Shown piece after piece: positions 1 through 7,302 of a DNA stretch of 39,130 nucleotides. The number at the start of each line of letters is the position of its first letter. The stretch's first letter is position 1. The DNA is from Butyrivibrio sp. (lineage in GTDB: Bacteria; Bacillota; Clostridia; Lachnospirales; Lachnospiraceae). The DNA is taken from positions 1-39,130 of the forward strand of contig NZ_SVFW01000040.1 of the NCBI RefSeq assembly GCF_015056685.1. Direction: 5' to 3'. Made by a program: the position numbers and the translations under genes. The notes under the pieces are model-generated. The model saw nothing but the letters and a program-made list of their open reading frames with translations, was not told where the DNA came from and did not search any database.

Positions 1-46
1 TTAGTACATTGAAAACTCAAGAATAATCGGAAAAAAGTAGCTTGCT

Positions 47-925
47 TCACATAACATAGCACTTTCCATAAGACGAATTATGTAAAGCTTTACATAACTC
101 ATCAGCATGGATAACACTGCTGTCATAGATGAGTTCGTGAATGCGGTCATATACAAGAGAAAGGTATCTTTCAGCACTTTTTATGACCCAGTTAGCCATG
201 GTATTGGTTGCAAGGTTGATTCCGTTATCCTTGTAAGCTCTTGCCTGTCTTTCAAGAGGAATTGCATTTACATATTTACCATTGAGGATTGATGCAACAA
301 GTGCAGGCGTAGCAATGCTGTTACGGAAAAGATCAACTGGCCTTTCAGCCCTTATGATCTTTCCGTTGTTGTCCTTGGAAGTGTACACATGTACGTGATG
401 CTCATCAACAATGAATGTTTCAGGAATTATATGAAGACGCTTGTAGACCTCTTCTGGAAGTTCCTTGTAACCATTAGGGAATTTCTCGGCGAGTTCTTCA
501 TCACTAAGCCTGTGATCGAATACTCGTGCTGGAAGTCCATCAAGATCAGCCTCACGCTTACCTTTGGTCTTGGAACGCTTGTAAGAAGAGATGATAACTT
601 CGGTAATCTCTGGCTCAGGAGCGGATGGATTCTTTGTGGCTTCAGCTTCATTGAATGCATCGAAAAAAGAAAGCTGACCATCGATTTCTGATGCAGCTTC
701 AGAATGCTTACCAAAGTGACGCTGGTTCATGATGCGGAGCTGTTCAGCAAATATCTCAAGCTGGCGAGCCTGATCAGCGAGCTGATCATTAGCTTTATCA
801 AGCTGAGCGTTTGCCTTGTCGAGTTGTTCCTGCATCAAGGCAAGCTGTTCCTGTAGGGAAGATGTGATGATGATCAAAGCTTCCTTTGGGAGATTATTCA
901 GTTGATCATTTGATAACTGCATCAT
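47..925 (-). pseudogene. tnpC: IS66 transposase TnpC, C-terminally truncated
   Basis: The DDE transposase of IS66 is normally about 500-530 residues; here 292 remain. Visible parts are an N-terminal coiled coil rich in Gln/Leu heptads (residues 20-65), the RHFGKHSE zinc-finger/leucine-zipper junction and the start of the DDE domain. Homology runs to IHADE (about residue 276), the first catalytic Asp region, and then stops at a foreign tail of about 16 residues. The remaining catalytic residues are therefore missing. An AAGGAG ribosome-binding site precedes the ATG at 925. The break coincides with a perfect 20-base palindrome (78-97), so an insertion or deletion, rather than a point mutation, probably removed the C-terminus. 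The reading frame itself is otherwise intact. Confidence 0.85.
78..97. repeat. perfect 20-base palindrome at the tnpC break
   Basis: TTATGTAAAGCTTTACATAA equals its own reverse complement. It begins exactly where IS66 TnpC homology ends, so it may be the terminus of a second element that extends out of the window or the scar of a deletion. Confidence 0.7.
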
Positions 926-1212
926 AGAAATTTTCTCCTTGATTACTCTGTAATTATAGCAAAGTAGCGGAGTTTAGGCTAATAGCAGCGGATTTAAGCC
1001 TCGGCAAAATGCCTATTAATAGACATTAATCTTTGGCTGAATAAGAAGTCTTATACTAAAGCTTTAAATAAAAAGAAAAGTGCCGTGTAGAGCCTGTCAT
1101 GACCGCAAAAAGGGCTTAATGGTCGTGATAAGCTGTGCACAGCACCCATAGAAACAGATGGGAAAGCAGCAGAGTAAAAATCTCTGTTTTGCACAAAGAA
1201 TTGAATACAGAA

Positions 1213-1572
1213 TCAAGCAGAATAGCCGGGCTGGATATCGTAGATAAGCGGATCCAATGCAAAACCCTGCATCAGCCACTTGAACTGCTCAGGTCGTAAC
1301 TGCCTAAGCTCCTCGCTGGTCCTTGGCCAGACAAATCGTCCCTGTTCGACGCGTTTGTAAAGAAGCAGGAACCCGTCTCCTTCCCAGAGAAGGCCTTTGA
1401 TCCTGGTTGAAGATCTTCCACAGAAAAGAAAGAGTGTGTTGGGAACAAAGAGGTTAACCTTGTACTTCCTCTCAATGATGGCAGCAAGGGAATCTATCCC
1501 GCATCGTAAGTCTGTGTATCCGCAAACTACATAGACTGCAGGAAAGTAATTAAAGTCAGCATCCTTAAGCAT
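1213..1572 (-). CDS. tnpB: IS66 accessory protein TnpB (Orf2)
   Basis: A 119-residue protein with the hallmarks of IS66 TnpB: CGYTDLRCGIDSLAAII near the N-terminus, FLFCGRSSTRIKGLLWEGDG in the middle, and RFVWPRT with a C-terminal FKWLMQGF block. TnpB is required with TnpA and TnpC for IS66 transposition, but its biochemical role is not established. The start ATG (1570-1572) overlaps the last codons of tnpA by 8 bases, typical translational coupling in these elements. An upstream extension of the frame beyond this ATG is out-of-frame tnpA sequence and was discarded. Full length for the family. Confidence 0.92.
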   Translation of the reverse strand: MLKDADFNYFPAVYVVCGYTDLRCGIDSLAAIIERKYKVNLFVPNTLFLFCGRSSTRIKGLLWEGDGFLLLYKRVEQGRFVWPRTSEELRQLRPEQFKWLMQGFALDPLIYDIQPGYSA

Positions 1573-1966
1573 GACGCACCGCCTTAATGATGCCGGATAT
1601 GACATCGTCCGATGCATTAGAACCAATCTCAATGTGGATATCGCCAAGTGATATTGAGACGGGAGAAATGACTTTTGTCGATTCGCGCAATTCGCGCAAA
1701 TCGTGCGAAGGAGCCTCGACATTTTGTGTGGGAGCAGGAAGAGACGGGGTAATGACAGATGGTGGGGATAATGGGACAATCTCTGGCAGAGTAACATCCT
1801 TAAGAGCAGTTTCTTTGAGTAAATGCTTCCAGTAATTGTAGGCATGAAAGGTATAACCGGTCTGGTTGCACCATTGCCTGATGGTCAGACCACTTTCGGC
1901 CTGATCTTTGATAAGAGCGGCCCACTTGGCCATTTTAGCTTGATGGATCTTTTGTTTTGCATTCAT
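1565..1966 (-). CDS. tnpA: IS66 TnpA-like protein (Orf1)
   Basis: A 133-residue protein with an N-terminal helix-turn-helix region: AKWAALIKDQAESGLTIRQW followed by CNQTGYTFHAYNYWKHLLKE. This is the usual layout of IS66 Orf1. The ATG at 1966 was chosen because AGGAGGT (1974-1980) lies 7 bases upstream; a longer frame begins in a GC-rich palindrome and lacks a site. The C-terminus (HDLRELREST) is encoded by a motif, ATTCGCGCAAATCG, that also occurs just upstream of the gene (2004-2017). Overlaps tnpB by 8 bases. Confidence 0.85.
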   Translation of the reverse strand: MNAKQKIHQAKMAKWAALIKDQAESGLTIRQWCNQTGYTFHAYNYWKHLLKETALKDVTLPEIVPLSPPSVITPSLPAPTQNVEAPSHDLRELRESTKVISPVSISLGDIHIEIGSNASDDVISGIIKAVRHA

Positions 1967-1994
1967 GAGAAATACCTCCTTGGAATTTAGACAC

Positions 1995-2017
1995 GAATCG
2001 CGCGATTCGCGCAAATC
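1995..2017. repeat. GC-rich palindrome upstream of tnpA
   Basis: GAATCGCGCGATTC (1995-2008) is a perfect palindrome, and ATTCGCGCAAATCG (2004-2017) is repeated inside tnpA at about 1690-1703. The sequence stands out in AT-rich surroundings. It could be a transposase binding site; this is inference. Confidence 0.4.
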
Positions 2018-2159
2018 GAGTAAACATATTTGGGAAAATCATCTCATGAATGTGCTACAATTGACAGAGTACGGATTATTGAGGACTTACGCACTAAGTG
2101 CAGGGGTATATGATTTAAACGTAATGAAAAAGCATTAGTGAATATCGTGGAGGTTTTTG

Positions 2160-3170
2160 ATGAGAAAAATCATTGATGACAAAGAGATGTTTTCAACTGA
2201 TGAAGTATATAAAATCACGGGTGTTAAAGAAAGCACATTAAGAGTTTATGAAGCGAAAGGCTTGCTTATTCCAAAGAGAATCTCCCAAGGAAAGCTACAA
2301 TATAAATGGTATAGCGAGGAAGATTTATTCAAATTGAATATTATTAGAATTTATGTGAGATTACACTATTCTTTAGATAAAATAAAAGAACTGATTGAAG
2401 AGAAGAATAGCGATTATGTTAGCATTTTAGACTCACAGATTCTAGCACTCAGAAGAGAGGCGGCTGAAATCAATCAGTTAATCGAATTTGCTGAAGCTGG
2501 TAAAAAATTTGGAGTAGGGGCTTTGGCAGGCGGATCTTATAAAGGGCTTAGTGTAGATCAATTTTTCGAAAAGCATCCAGCGGAAATGGCAGAACTTGAA
2601 CAAGACGAGGATGATACTTTTAATGAAATGCTCATTTCATTAAAGCGAACGAGAAGTAGGCGTTATAAGAACCCCAAAATACAGGAAGTCATTCAGAATT
2701 ACATGGGGTGTTGTGACTCGCCGGAAGATTACCTTGGTGAGTTCTTGCTATTGATGGCATTGGTGGGCGAGAGTGATTATACAAAAAAGTGTCGAGAAAT
2801 ACTTGGTGATGGAAGTGTAGAGCTTGTTGTTAAAGCGATTATTTATAGGTTCCTCATTGATATGGATAATAGGCTTAAGGATATACGTTCAGAATTTGAG
2901 TCAATTGATAACATTATTAAGCGCAGAGTATATCTTATTAACATGGCTAAACGAATAGAGAAAAGCATTGATAAATCACATATATTTGAAAAAATCGAGC
3001 TACAGGAAGCACTTCAAAATGCTGCAGAGAGGCTTGGCTTTCCAAATAAAGTAGAGCTTTTCATGGCAATTATAGATAGTACAGATGGAAGGCTGATTGA
3101 TGATGATATGGTTTCTTTTTTGTATGAAAGATTAGTTACATCGTTTGATCCACATTTATTGTGGAAATAG
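2160..3170 (+). CDS. MerR-like transcription regulator with long C-terminal domain
   Basis: The first 75 residues form a MerR-type winged helix: FSTDEVYKITGVKESTLRVY for the helix-turn-helix, then EAKGLLIPKR and YSEEDLFKLNIIRIYVRLHY for the wing and following helices. A coiled region follows (LDKIKELIEEKN, LRREAAEINQLIEFAEAG). The remaining 220 residues are helical, acidic and unrecognised, where effector-binding or dimerisation functions would be expected. At 336 residues it is longer than classical MerR proteins. ATG 2160 follows GTGGAGG (2147-2153); a TTG one codon earlier is possible. It starts about 70 bases beyond the putative IS66 end, so it may mark the border of the resident sequence. 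Its target is unknown. Confidence 0.75.
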   Translation: MRKIIDDKEMFSTDEVYKITGVKESTLRVYEAKGLLIPKRISQGKLQYKWYSEEDLFKLNIIRIYVRLHYSLDKIKELIEEKNSDYVSILDSQILALRREAAEINQLIEFAEAGKKFGVGALAGGSYKGLSVDQFFEKHPAEMAELEQDEDDTFNEMLISLKRTRSRRYKNPKIQEVIQNYMGCCDSPEDYLGEFLLLMALVGESDYTKKCREILGDGSVELVVKAIIYRFLIDMDNRLKDIRSEFESIDNIIKRRVYLINMAKRIEKSIDKSHIFEKIELQEALQNAAERLGFPNKVELFMAIIDSTDGRLIDDDMVSFLYERLVTSFDPHLLWK

Positions 3171-3213
3171 CTATAGTTTGTGGTGTGTTTACAGAAAGTA
3201 GAGGTATTAGATT

Positions 3214-3672
3214 ATGAAACACAATGACAGAGTTGCAATTAAAGGAACGGTCTCCCGTAAAACTGCTGAGGCTATGAAGCGCGGCGAAATTGAATCAAAT
3301 AATGGACTGAGAAAGGCTTCAGGTAGGCGAAGCTGGAATCCAGAGCAACCTGAATTTGAGCTGGATGAAACCCCTTCATGGGCACAAGAACTGAAGAATG
3401 AAATTAGACGAACTGTGACAGATGTTGCTATTGAGGAACTCGATTATACATTAAGAAATCGTGTTTTTCCAGCCATGGAAGATTTATTCTATGACAAAGT
3501 AGTTCCTTTTCTTTTTCATAAATGGGAGAACAGAAGCGCTGTATCAGAGGCTGGCGTTAAAGAAGTGAAGCAGCCAATCGAAGAGAATATGGATAATATA
3601 ATTCAATTCAGTGATTGCCGCGACAATAAAGATTGTAAGGCAACGATGCTATCCCTGCAGAAGCTAAATTAG
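3214..3672 (+). CDS. hypothetical protein, 152 residues
   Basis: No family recognised. The protein is charged and soluble. A basic N-terminus (VSRKTAEAMKRGE, RKASGRRSW) is followed by a helical middle (WAQELKNEIRRTVTDVAIEE, LDYTLRNRVFPAMEDLFYDK) and a polar tail. There is no signal peptide or membrane segment. It lies 43 bases after the MerR-like gene on the same strand and is followed 20 bases later by a strong terminator, so the two probably form one transcript. The start ATG is preceded by AGAGG. A DNA-binding or accessory role to the regulator is possible but not shown. Confidence 0.65.
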   Translation: MKHNDRVAIKGTVSRKTAEAMKRGEIESNNGLRKASGRRSWNPEQPEFELDETPSWAQELKNEIRRTVTDVAIEELDYTLRNRVFPAMEDLFYDKVVPFLFHKWENRSAVSEAGVKEVKQPIEENMDNIIQFSDCRDNKDCKATMLSLQKLN

Positions 3673-3692
3673 AATAATAAAGATCCAAATTT

Positions 3693-3724
3693 GCAGTCTT
3701 CCAATACCGGAAGGCTGCTTTTTT
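3693..3724 (+). terminator. Rho-independent terminator after the 152-residue gene
   Basis: Stem GCAGTCTTCC / GGAAGGCTGC (one G-U pair), loop AATACC, followed by six T. Ends the MerR-like transcript. Confidence 0.9.
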
Positions 3725-3869
3725 GTTACATTAAAAATCATATAATTAATATAGGACTGTTGCCGATCTAGTGCGGGATTGAAACTATTTCCTTATCGTG
3801 AAACAAATGGTACAGGATGATGGAATTTCGAAAACAAGTATTTTTCATTACAATAATGTAGACACAAGT

Positions 3870-3883
3870 CTCCGGAAGGGAGG
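3870..3883 (+). promoter_or_regulatory. Shine-Dalgarno hairpin before XRE gene 1
   Basis: CTCCGGAAGGGAGG: CTCC can pair with GGAG across a short GGAAG loop, hiding the ribosome-binding site. The same element with one base changed precedes the next XRE gene (4359-4372). Confidence 0.4.
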
Positions 3884-3892
3884 AAACCGCAC

Positions 3893-4444
3893 TTGATCGA
3901 GGAAGAGATAGCAAAGCGCTTTGTAGAATTACTGAAAAAGCGCAATCTTACAACATACAAGTACACCAAGAACTGCAGCGTATCTAAGAACAGCGCATAT
4001 AATGTGAGTCAGGGCAAAAACGTCCGCATTGACACGCTGAATCAGATATGTGAAGACTTGGGAATCAATCTTCATAAGTTCTTTGAATACCAGGATAAAG
4101 AGGATATTACTTTATCAGAGGACGAGAAGATTTTGATTGATGATTACAGAACCACTACCAAGAGTTGGCCAAGAGCTGAATTTGACTTAAGTAGCACCCT
4201 TAAGGTGCAAGCAAGATCATCATGGAGTCTGCAAAACGGAGATATAGCCAATAGGTTTAATCCTATAGGTTTATTTCGAGTTTTGCAGGCTCTTTTGTTT
4301 TGCAATTGTAACTATTGTTGTGCTCTTGGCAGCGGCGTATGTCTCCGTTTTGTGAGAACTCCGGAATGGAGGAAAAATGAACACACAGAACATGGAGACA
4401 ATCGGAGGAAGATTGAAAGCACTGAGATTGAAGGAGGAATTTAG
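3893..4444 (+). CDS. XRE-family regulator, C-terminus probably out of frame
   Basis: The first 85 residues are a Cro/C1-type helix-turn-helix domain: AKRFVELLKKRNLTTYKYTK, then NCSVSKNSAYNVSQGKNVRI and DTLNQICEDLGINLHKFFEY. After EDEKILIDDYR the protein becomes low-quality sequence, and the open frame runs straight through a large terminator-like hairpin (4225-4302) and into the leader of the next gene. The alternate frame gives NHYQELAKS and then a stop at 4177-4179, a natural-looking end for a protein of about 95 residues. A one-base deletion near 4150 is therefore likely. Translation starts at TTG 3893 after GGGAGG. If the frameshift is real, the DNA-binding domain would still be made, with an abnormal tail. 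Confidence 0.7.
   Translation: MIEEEIAKRFVELLKKRNLTTYKYTKNCSVSKNSAYNVSQGKNVRIDTLNQICEDLGINLHKFFEYQDKEDITLSEDEKILIDDYRTTTKSWPRAEFDLSSTLKVQARSSWSLQNGDIANRFNPIGLFRVLQALLFCNCNYCCALGSGVCLRFVRTPEWRKNEHTEHGDNRRKIESTEIEGGI
4225..4302 (+). terminator. long-stem terminator inside the XRE gene 1 open frame
   Basis: GAGTCTGCAAAAC (4225-4237) pairs with GTTTTGCAGGCTC (4280-4292), with one G-U pair, and is followed by TTTTGTTTTG. The loop holds a smaller hairpin (ATAGG/CCTAT). Its position argues that the true XRE gene 1 ends before it. Confidence 0.75.
4359..4372 (+). promoter_or_regulatory. Shine-Dalgarno hairpin before XRE gene 2
   Basis: CTCCGGAATGGAGG, nearly identical to 3870-3883. GGAGG is the ribosome-binding site of the ATG at 4377 and can pair with CTCC upstream. 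Confidence 0.4.
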
Positions 4445-4733
4445 TCAGGAACAATTGGCGGATGAACTATCTTTTGGATCTAAGAGTATGGTATCGCAGT
4501 ACGAGAGCAACAAAAGAGCAATCACAATTGATGCACTACTGGAGTATTCCAATAGGTTTAATGTGACAACAGACTGGATTCTTAAAGGTGTTTTAGCACC
4601 AGCGTTTGTAGAGCCGAGAGAGTTGTATAAAGCGTTTGGATATGAAGATGTGATTGAGGTGTATTCACGGATTAAGGATTCCCAGATGCAACAGGTGGCC
4701 TTGGCGCAGCTAAAAGTTTTAGCTGAATTTTAA
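4377..4733 (+). CDS. XRE-family transcription regulator
   Basis: A 118-residue protein. Residues 8-70 are a clear XRE helix-turn-helix: IGGRLKALRLKEEFSQEQLA, then DELSFGSKSMVSQYESNKRA, ending VTTDWILKG. The C-terminal 45 residues (YEDVIEVYSRIKDSQMQQVA and following) form a short helical tail probably used for dimerisation. ATG 4377 has GGAGG five bases upstream inside a small hairpin shared with the preceding regulator. It lies immediately upstream of the first AbiE promoter on the same strand, but that operon has its own promoter and operators, so a direct role in controlling AbiE is not implied. Confidence 0.85.
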   Translation: MNTQNMETIGGRLKALRLKEEFSQEQLADELSFGSKSMVSQYESNKRAITIDALLEYSNRFNVTTDWILKGVLAPAFVEPRELYKAFGYEDVIEVYSRIKDSQMQQVALAQLKVLAEF

Positions 4734-4746
4734 AGGTGTGTGAGCG

Positions 4747-4790
4747 GAGTAAATATACACACTAGAGGTGTGTCGTGTGTATGTTTACTC
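4747..4790 (+). promoter_or_regulatory. abiE-1 operator IR1
   Basis: Inverted repeat with arms GAGTAAATATACACAC (4747-4762) and GTGTGTATGTTTACTC (4775-4790), one mismatch, 12-base spacer. It lies just upstream of the -35. AbiEi proteins are known to bind paired inverted repeats and repress their own operon. Confidence 0.8.
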
Positions 4791-4799
4791 AAATTTATG

Positions 4800-4828
4800 T
4801 TGCGATTGAGCAGAAGATATCCTATAAT
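4800..4828 (+). promoter_or_regulatory. abiE-1 promoter
   Basis: TTGCGA (4800-4805), 17 bases, TATAAT (4823-4828). It lies between the two operator repeats, so bound repressor should block polymerase. Confidence 0.8.
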
Positions 4829-4829
4829 T

Positions 4830-4875
4830 AAAGTAAACATACACACAATGGTGATGTAGTGTGTATATTTACTTT
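4830..4875 (+). promoter_or_regulatory. abiE-1 operator IR2
   Basis: Arms AAAGTAAACATACACAC (4830-4846) and GTGTGTATATTTACTTT (4859-4875), one mismatch, 12-base spacer. It starts two bases after the -10, covers the expected transcription start and ends 13 bases before the AbiEi ATG. Confidence 0.85.
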
Positions 4876-4888
4876 AAAGGAGGGAGAT

Positions 4889-5431
4889 ATGCTTCTTACA
4901 TATAATGAATGTATAGATAAATATGGAAGCGACTATAGACTCAAAAAAGAGATCCTTAGTGGAAATATCTTCATGAAAGAAAAGGGAATATATTCTACTA
5001 GACGCAATATATCAGATATTGAAGTAATAATGAGTAAATATCCTAAAGCTGTATTTACTGATAAGAGTGCATATTATTATCACTCTCTTACAGATGTCAT
5101 TCCCGATTATTTTCATCTTGCTACAAAGAGGGAAGATAGTCGGATTAGAGATAGTCGCGTAAAACAATCTTTTTTAAAAGATGAAATTTTTGATGCTGGC
5201 ATTGAAGAGATGCAATACAATAATATATCCATCAGGATATATAATAGGGAACGCATGCTGGTAGAATTGATGAGATTTAGGTCCAAAATACCTTTTGACT
5301 ATTATAAAGAAATCATTCAAAATTATCGACGTATCACCGAAGAAATGGATTTTGGTCTTGTAGAAGATTATGCCTACATGTTCCATAAAGGCGAAATTAT
5401 TATGAATCAGATACAGATGGAGGTTCTTTGA
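4889..5431 (+). CDS. abiEi: AbiEi-type antitoxin / transcriptional repressor (locus 1)
   Basis: A 180-residue protein of the AbiEi family (type IV toxin-antitoxin antitoxin). It matches the family plan: an N-terminal winged helix (CIDKYGSDYRLKKEILSGNI, KGIYSTRR), then a C-terminal domain with AVFTDKSAYYYHSLTDVIPD and the conserved YNRERMLVELMR block. AbiEi neutralises AbiEii indirectly and autorepresses by binding two inverted repeats, which are present here. ATG 4889 was chosen over a longer frame because AAAGGAGGG is placed correctly. The toxin gene begins 5 bases downstream. The protein is clearly paralogous to the 17284-17826 product and has the same length. Confidence 0.9.
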   Translation: MLLTYNECIDKYGSDYRLKKEILSGNIFMKEKGIYSTRRNISDIEVIMSKYPKAVFTDKSAYYYHSLTDVIPDYFHLATKREDSRIRDSRVKQSFLKDEIFDAGIEEMQYNNISIRIYNRERMLVELMRFRSKIPFDYYKEIIQNYRRITEEMDFGLVEDYAYMFHKGEIIMNQIQMEVL

Positions 5432-5436
5432 TATAA

Positions 5437-6237
5437 ATGAATTTACATGATGAAGTAGAAAAGATTAAAGGTGAAGGGTATAGTGAAGCAAATGCTGAAG
5501 CTAAGCTATGCCAGGATATAGTGCTTAAAGCAATTGCAGAGAGTGGAATGGGGAGAAATGCCACGATTAAGGGCGGTGTTGTAATGCGCAGTATTTCTAA
5601 GAATGCCAGACGTGCTACGCAGGATCTTGACCTTGATTTTATAAGATATTCAATTTCGGATGATTCTATTAAAAGATTTATAGGAAAGCTGAACTGTCTT
5701 GATGGCTTAAAGATTGGTATTGCAGGCAACATCACAGAACTTAATCATCAGGACTACAAGGGGAAAAGGATTACACTAACCGTTGAAGATACAGAAGGAA
5801 CAATGCTTTCCCTTAAGATGGATATAGGTGTTCATGCTGATCTTACCATTGAACAGGAAGAATATGCTTTTGATGTAGGCTTCCAGGATGATGCAGTCAG
5901 CCTTTTGATTAATTCCAGACATCAGATGATTACTGAGAAATTGAAATCACTTGTAAGATTCGGAAGCCGTTCTACAAGATATAAAGATGTGTTTGATATT
6001 TATTATCTGAAGGAAGAGGTTGATGTTGATAAACTTAGGGGATGTATTGAAAAATACATTTTCGCCGATAATACTCTGAGAAATGTCACCTCGATGGATG
6101 AAGTGGTAAAGAGGGTTGAGCGAGTATTTACTAATAAGAAATATATAAGTGATCTTGAAAAGTCTGGTAAAAATTGGCTTGGAGTGTCAACAGATACGGT
6201 GCTAAAAGAAGATGTGGATTTTCTAAAAAGTATTTAG
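5437..6237 (+). CDS. abiEii: AbiEii-type nucleotidyltransferase toxin (locus 1)
   Basis: A 266-residue nucleotidyltransferase-like toxin. The fingerprint is complete: GGVVMRS (46-52), RRATQDLDLDF with the metal-binding Asp pair (58-68), a third acidic strand LKMDIGVH (126-133), and EKLKSLVRFG...RYKDVFDIYY (167-190), which corresponds to the conserved Lys/Asp motifs. AbiEii proteins and relatives such as MenT transfer nucleotides, in studied cases to tRNA 3' ends, and arrest growth. It is cotranscribed with the antitoxin, with GGAGG about 13 bases before the ATG. Nothing suggests inactivation. The closest relative in this window is 17843-18634. Confidence 0.9.
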   Translation: MNLHDEVEKIKGEGYSEANAEAKLCQDIVLKAIAESGMGRNATIKGGVVMRSISKNARRATQDLDLDFIRYSISDDSIKRFIGKLNCLDGLKIGIAGNITELNHQDYKGKRITLTVEDTEGTMLSLKMDIGVHADLTIEQEEYAFDVGFQDDAVSLLINSRHQMITEKLKSLVRFGSRSTRYKDVFDIYYLKEEVDVDKLRGCIEKYIFADNTLRNVTSMDEVVKRVERVFTNKKYISDLEKSGKNWLGVSTDTVLKEDVDFLKSI

Positions 6238-6249
6238 GCAAAGAATGGA

Positions 6250-6444
6250 ATGAATTATTTTAGGGCTAAAGTTTCTAGCCCTATCATACAAAATGGGATA
6301 TTTGAAACTGGAAAAGGAAATCTGTTCGAATATATAGAGGCGGCAAAATTTAATGTAGATGCTACAGCTAAGGGCTCTAAATTAATTGCTTGTTTTGAAT
6401 TAAATGAAACTTTTTTGAAAAAACTTGTTAAGAACATATTATAA
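6250..6444 (+). CDS. possible small protein, 64 residues
   Basis: An open frame 12 bases after the abiEii stop. It reads like protein (FETGKGNLFEYIEAAKFNVD) but matches no family I know. The ribosome-binding site is weak. Its 5' end lies on a hairpin, AGGGCTA / TAGCCCT (about 6261-6281), which may instead be a transcript-end structure for the AbiE operon. It may be a gene fragment. Confidence 0.3.
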   Translation: MNYFRAKVSSPIIQNGIFETGKGNLFEYIEAAKFNVDATAKGSKLIACFELNETFLKKLVKNIL

Positions 6445-6585
6445 GTATAATCCTATATTATGTGGTTTAAAATAGGATAGGTGAAAAAATACGCAAAATA
6501 TAGTAAGAGTTTATATAAAATGTATGGAATCTATGATGCGCTTGAGCGGAACAAGGAATTGATGGAAAGGATAAGGGGGACGAGA

Positions 6586-6888
6586 ATGGTTAAGCATGTG
6601 ATTTTATGGACACTTAAGGATGAGCTTTCAGCAGAAGAGAAGGCTGCAGTAAAGCAGGGAATAAAGGAAGGCCTTGAAGGACTAAAGGGAAAGGTACCCG
6701 GAATCGTTGATATCAAGGTTAACATCAATGGCCTTGAGTCTTCAAATGCAGACCTGATGCTGGATTCAACTTTTGAGAGCGTAGAGGCACTTAAGGGATA
6801 TTCAGTACATCCTGAGCACGTGGCAGTAGCTGATTCCAAGGTAAAACCTTACACCAAGATCAGAAGCTGCCTGGATTTTGAGGTTTAA
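6586..6888 (+). CDS. Dabb (stress-responsive A/B barrel) domain protein
   Basis: A 100-residue single-domain protein of the Dabb ferredoxin-like fold: MVKHVILWTLKDELSAEEKA at the start, LKGKVPGIVDIKVNINGL in the middle, and YSVHPEHVAVADSKVKPYT near the end. These are all signature blocks. Proteins of this fold are small cytoplasmic dimers; function differs between members and is unknown here. ATG 6586 follows AAGGGGG. The open frame extends 35 codons upstream (from GTG 6481), encoding a protein-like segment (YSKSLYKMYGIYDALERNKE) without a good ribosome-binding site, probably a leftover of another gene. The deformylase-like gene begins 3 bases after its stop. Confidence 0.85.
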   Translation: MVKHVILWTLKDELSAEEKAAVKQGIKEGLEGLKGKVPGIVDIKVNINGLESSNADLMLDSTFESVEALKGYSVHPEHVAVADSKVKPYTKIRSCLDFEV

Positions 6889-6891
6889 AGA

Positions 6892-7302
6892 ATGGTAAAG
6901 AAAATTGTCAGAGACCAGTTCTTTTTACAACAGAAGTCTGAGCCTGCAACAGAGGCAGACAGGCAGGTTGTAGAAGATCTTTTGGATACATTGAGAGCAA
7001 ATCAGGACAGGTGCGTGGGCATGGCCGCGAACATGATAGGAGTGAAAAAGCAGATCATTGTTGTGGCTATGGGACCATTTATTGTTCCTATGATAAATCC
7101 GGTTATTACAAAGAAGACCGGAGAGTATCAGACGGAGGAGAGCTGTCTTTCTCTGGACGGCGTAAGGCCTTGCACCAGATATAAAGAAATTGAGGTCGAT
7201 TACCTGGATACGGACTTCAAGCCAAAGCACGGTAAATACAACGGTTTCACGGCTCAAATAATCCAGCATGAAATAGATCATTTTTCAGGAGTGTTAATCT
7301 GA
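6892..7302 (+). CDS. peptide deformylase-like protein
   Basis: A 136-residue metallohydrolase of the peptide deformylase fold. The three motifs are GMAANMIGV (43-51, family GxGxAAxQxG), EESCLSL with metal ligand Cys85, and QHEIDH with ligands His126/His130 and catalytic Glu127. Deformylases remove the formyl group from nascent N-terminal methionine. Motif 1 has Met48 where canonical enzymes have the catalytic Gln, and the protein is shorter than the usual 150-190 residues. It may therefore be a secondary paralogue with altered activity rather than the housekeeping enzyme. It overlaps the next gene by one base (TGATG) and is probably cotranscribed with the Dabb, VOC and DUF1349 genes. Confidence 0.85.
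   Translation: MVKKIVRDQFFLQQKSEPATEADRQVVEDLLDTLRANQDRCVGMAANMIGVKKQIIVVAMGPFIVPMINPVITKKTGEYQTEESCLSLDGVRPCTRYKEIEVDYLDTDFKPKHGKYNGFTAQIIQHEIDHFSGVLI

Larger units (their letters stand above)
47..2090 (-). mobile_element. IS66-family insertion sequence, partial or decayed
   Basis: Three genes in IS66 order (tnpA, tnpB, tnpC) lie on the minus strand. The upstream end is set tentatively near 2090, where the minus strand reads GTAAGTCCTC, which resembles the GTAA start of IS66 termini; this was not tested against a second end. The downstream end is missing because tnpC stops being homologous near position 98. The gap between tnpB and tnpC (926-1212, 287 bases) is longer than usual for IS66. 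It contains no convincing gene, only a GCTGTGCACAGC palindrome. The copy is probably immobile. Confidence 0.75.

Noticed and set aside
1..46. Resemblance of TACATTGAAAACT to rRNA spacer sequence
   Set aside because: Too short, and no rRNA or tRNA sequence is adjacent in the window.
2041..2110. Exact IS66 terminal inverted repeat and target duplication
   Set aside because: Only one possible end is visible, so a repeat pair and a duplication cannot be shown.
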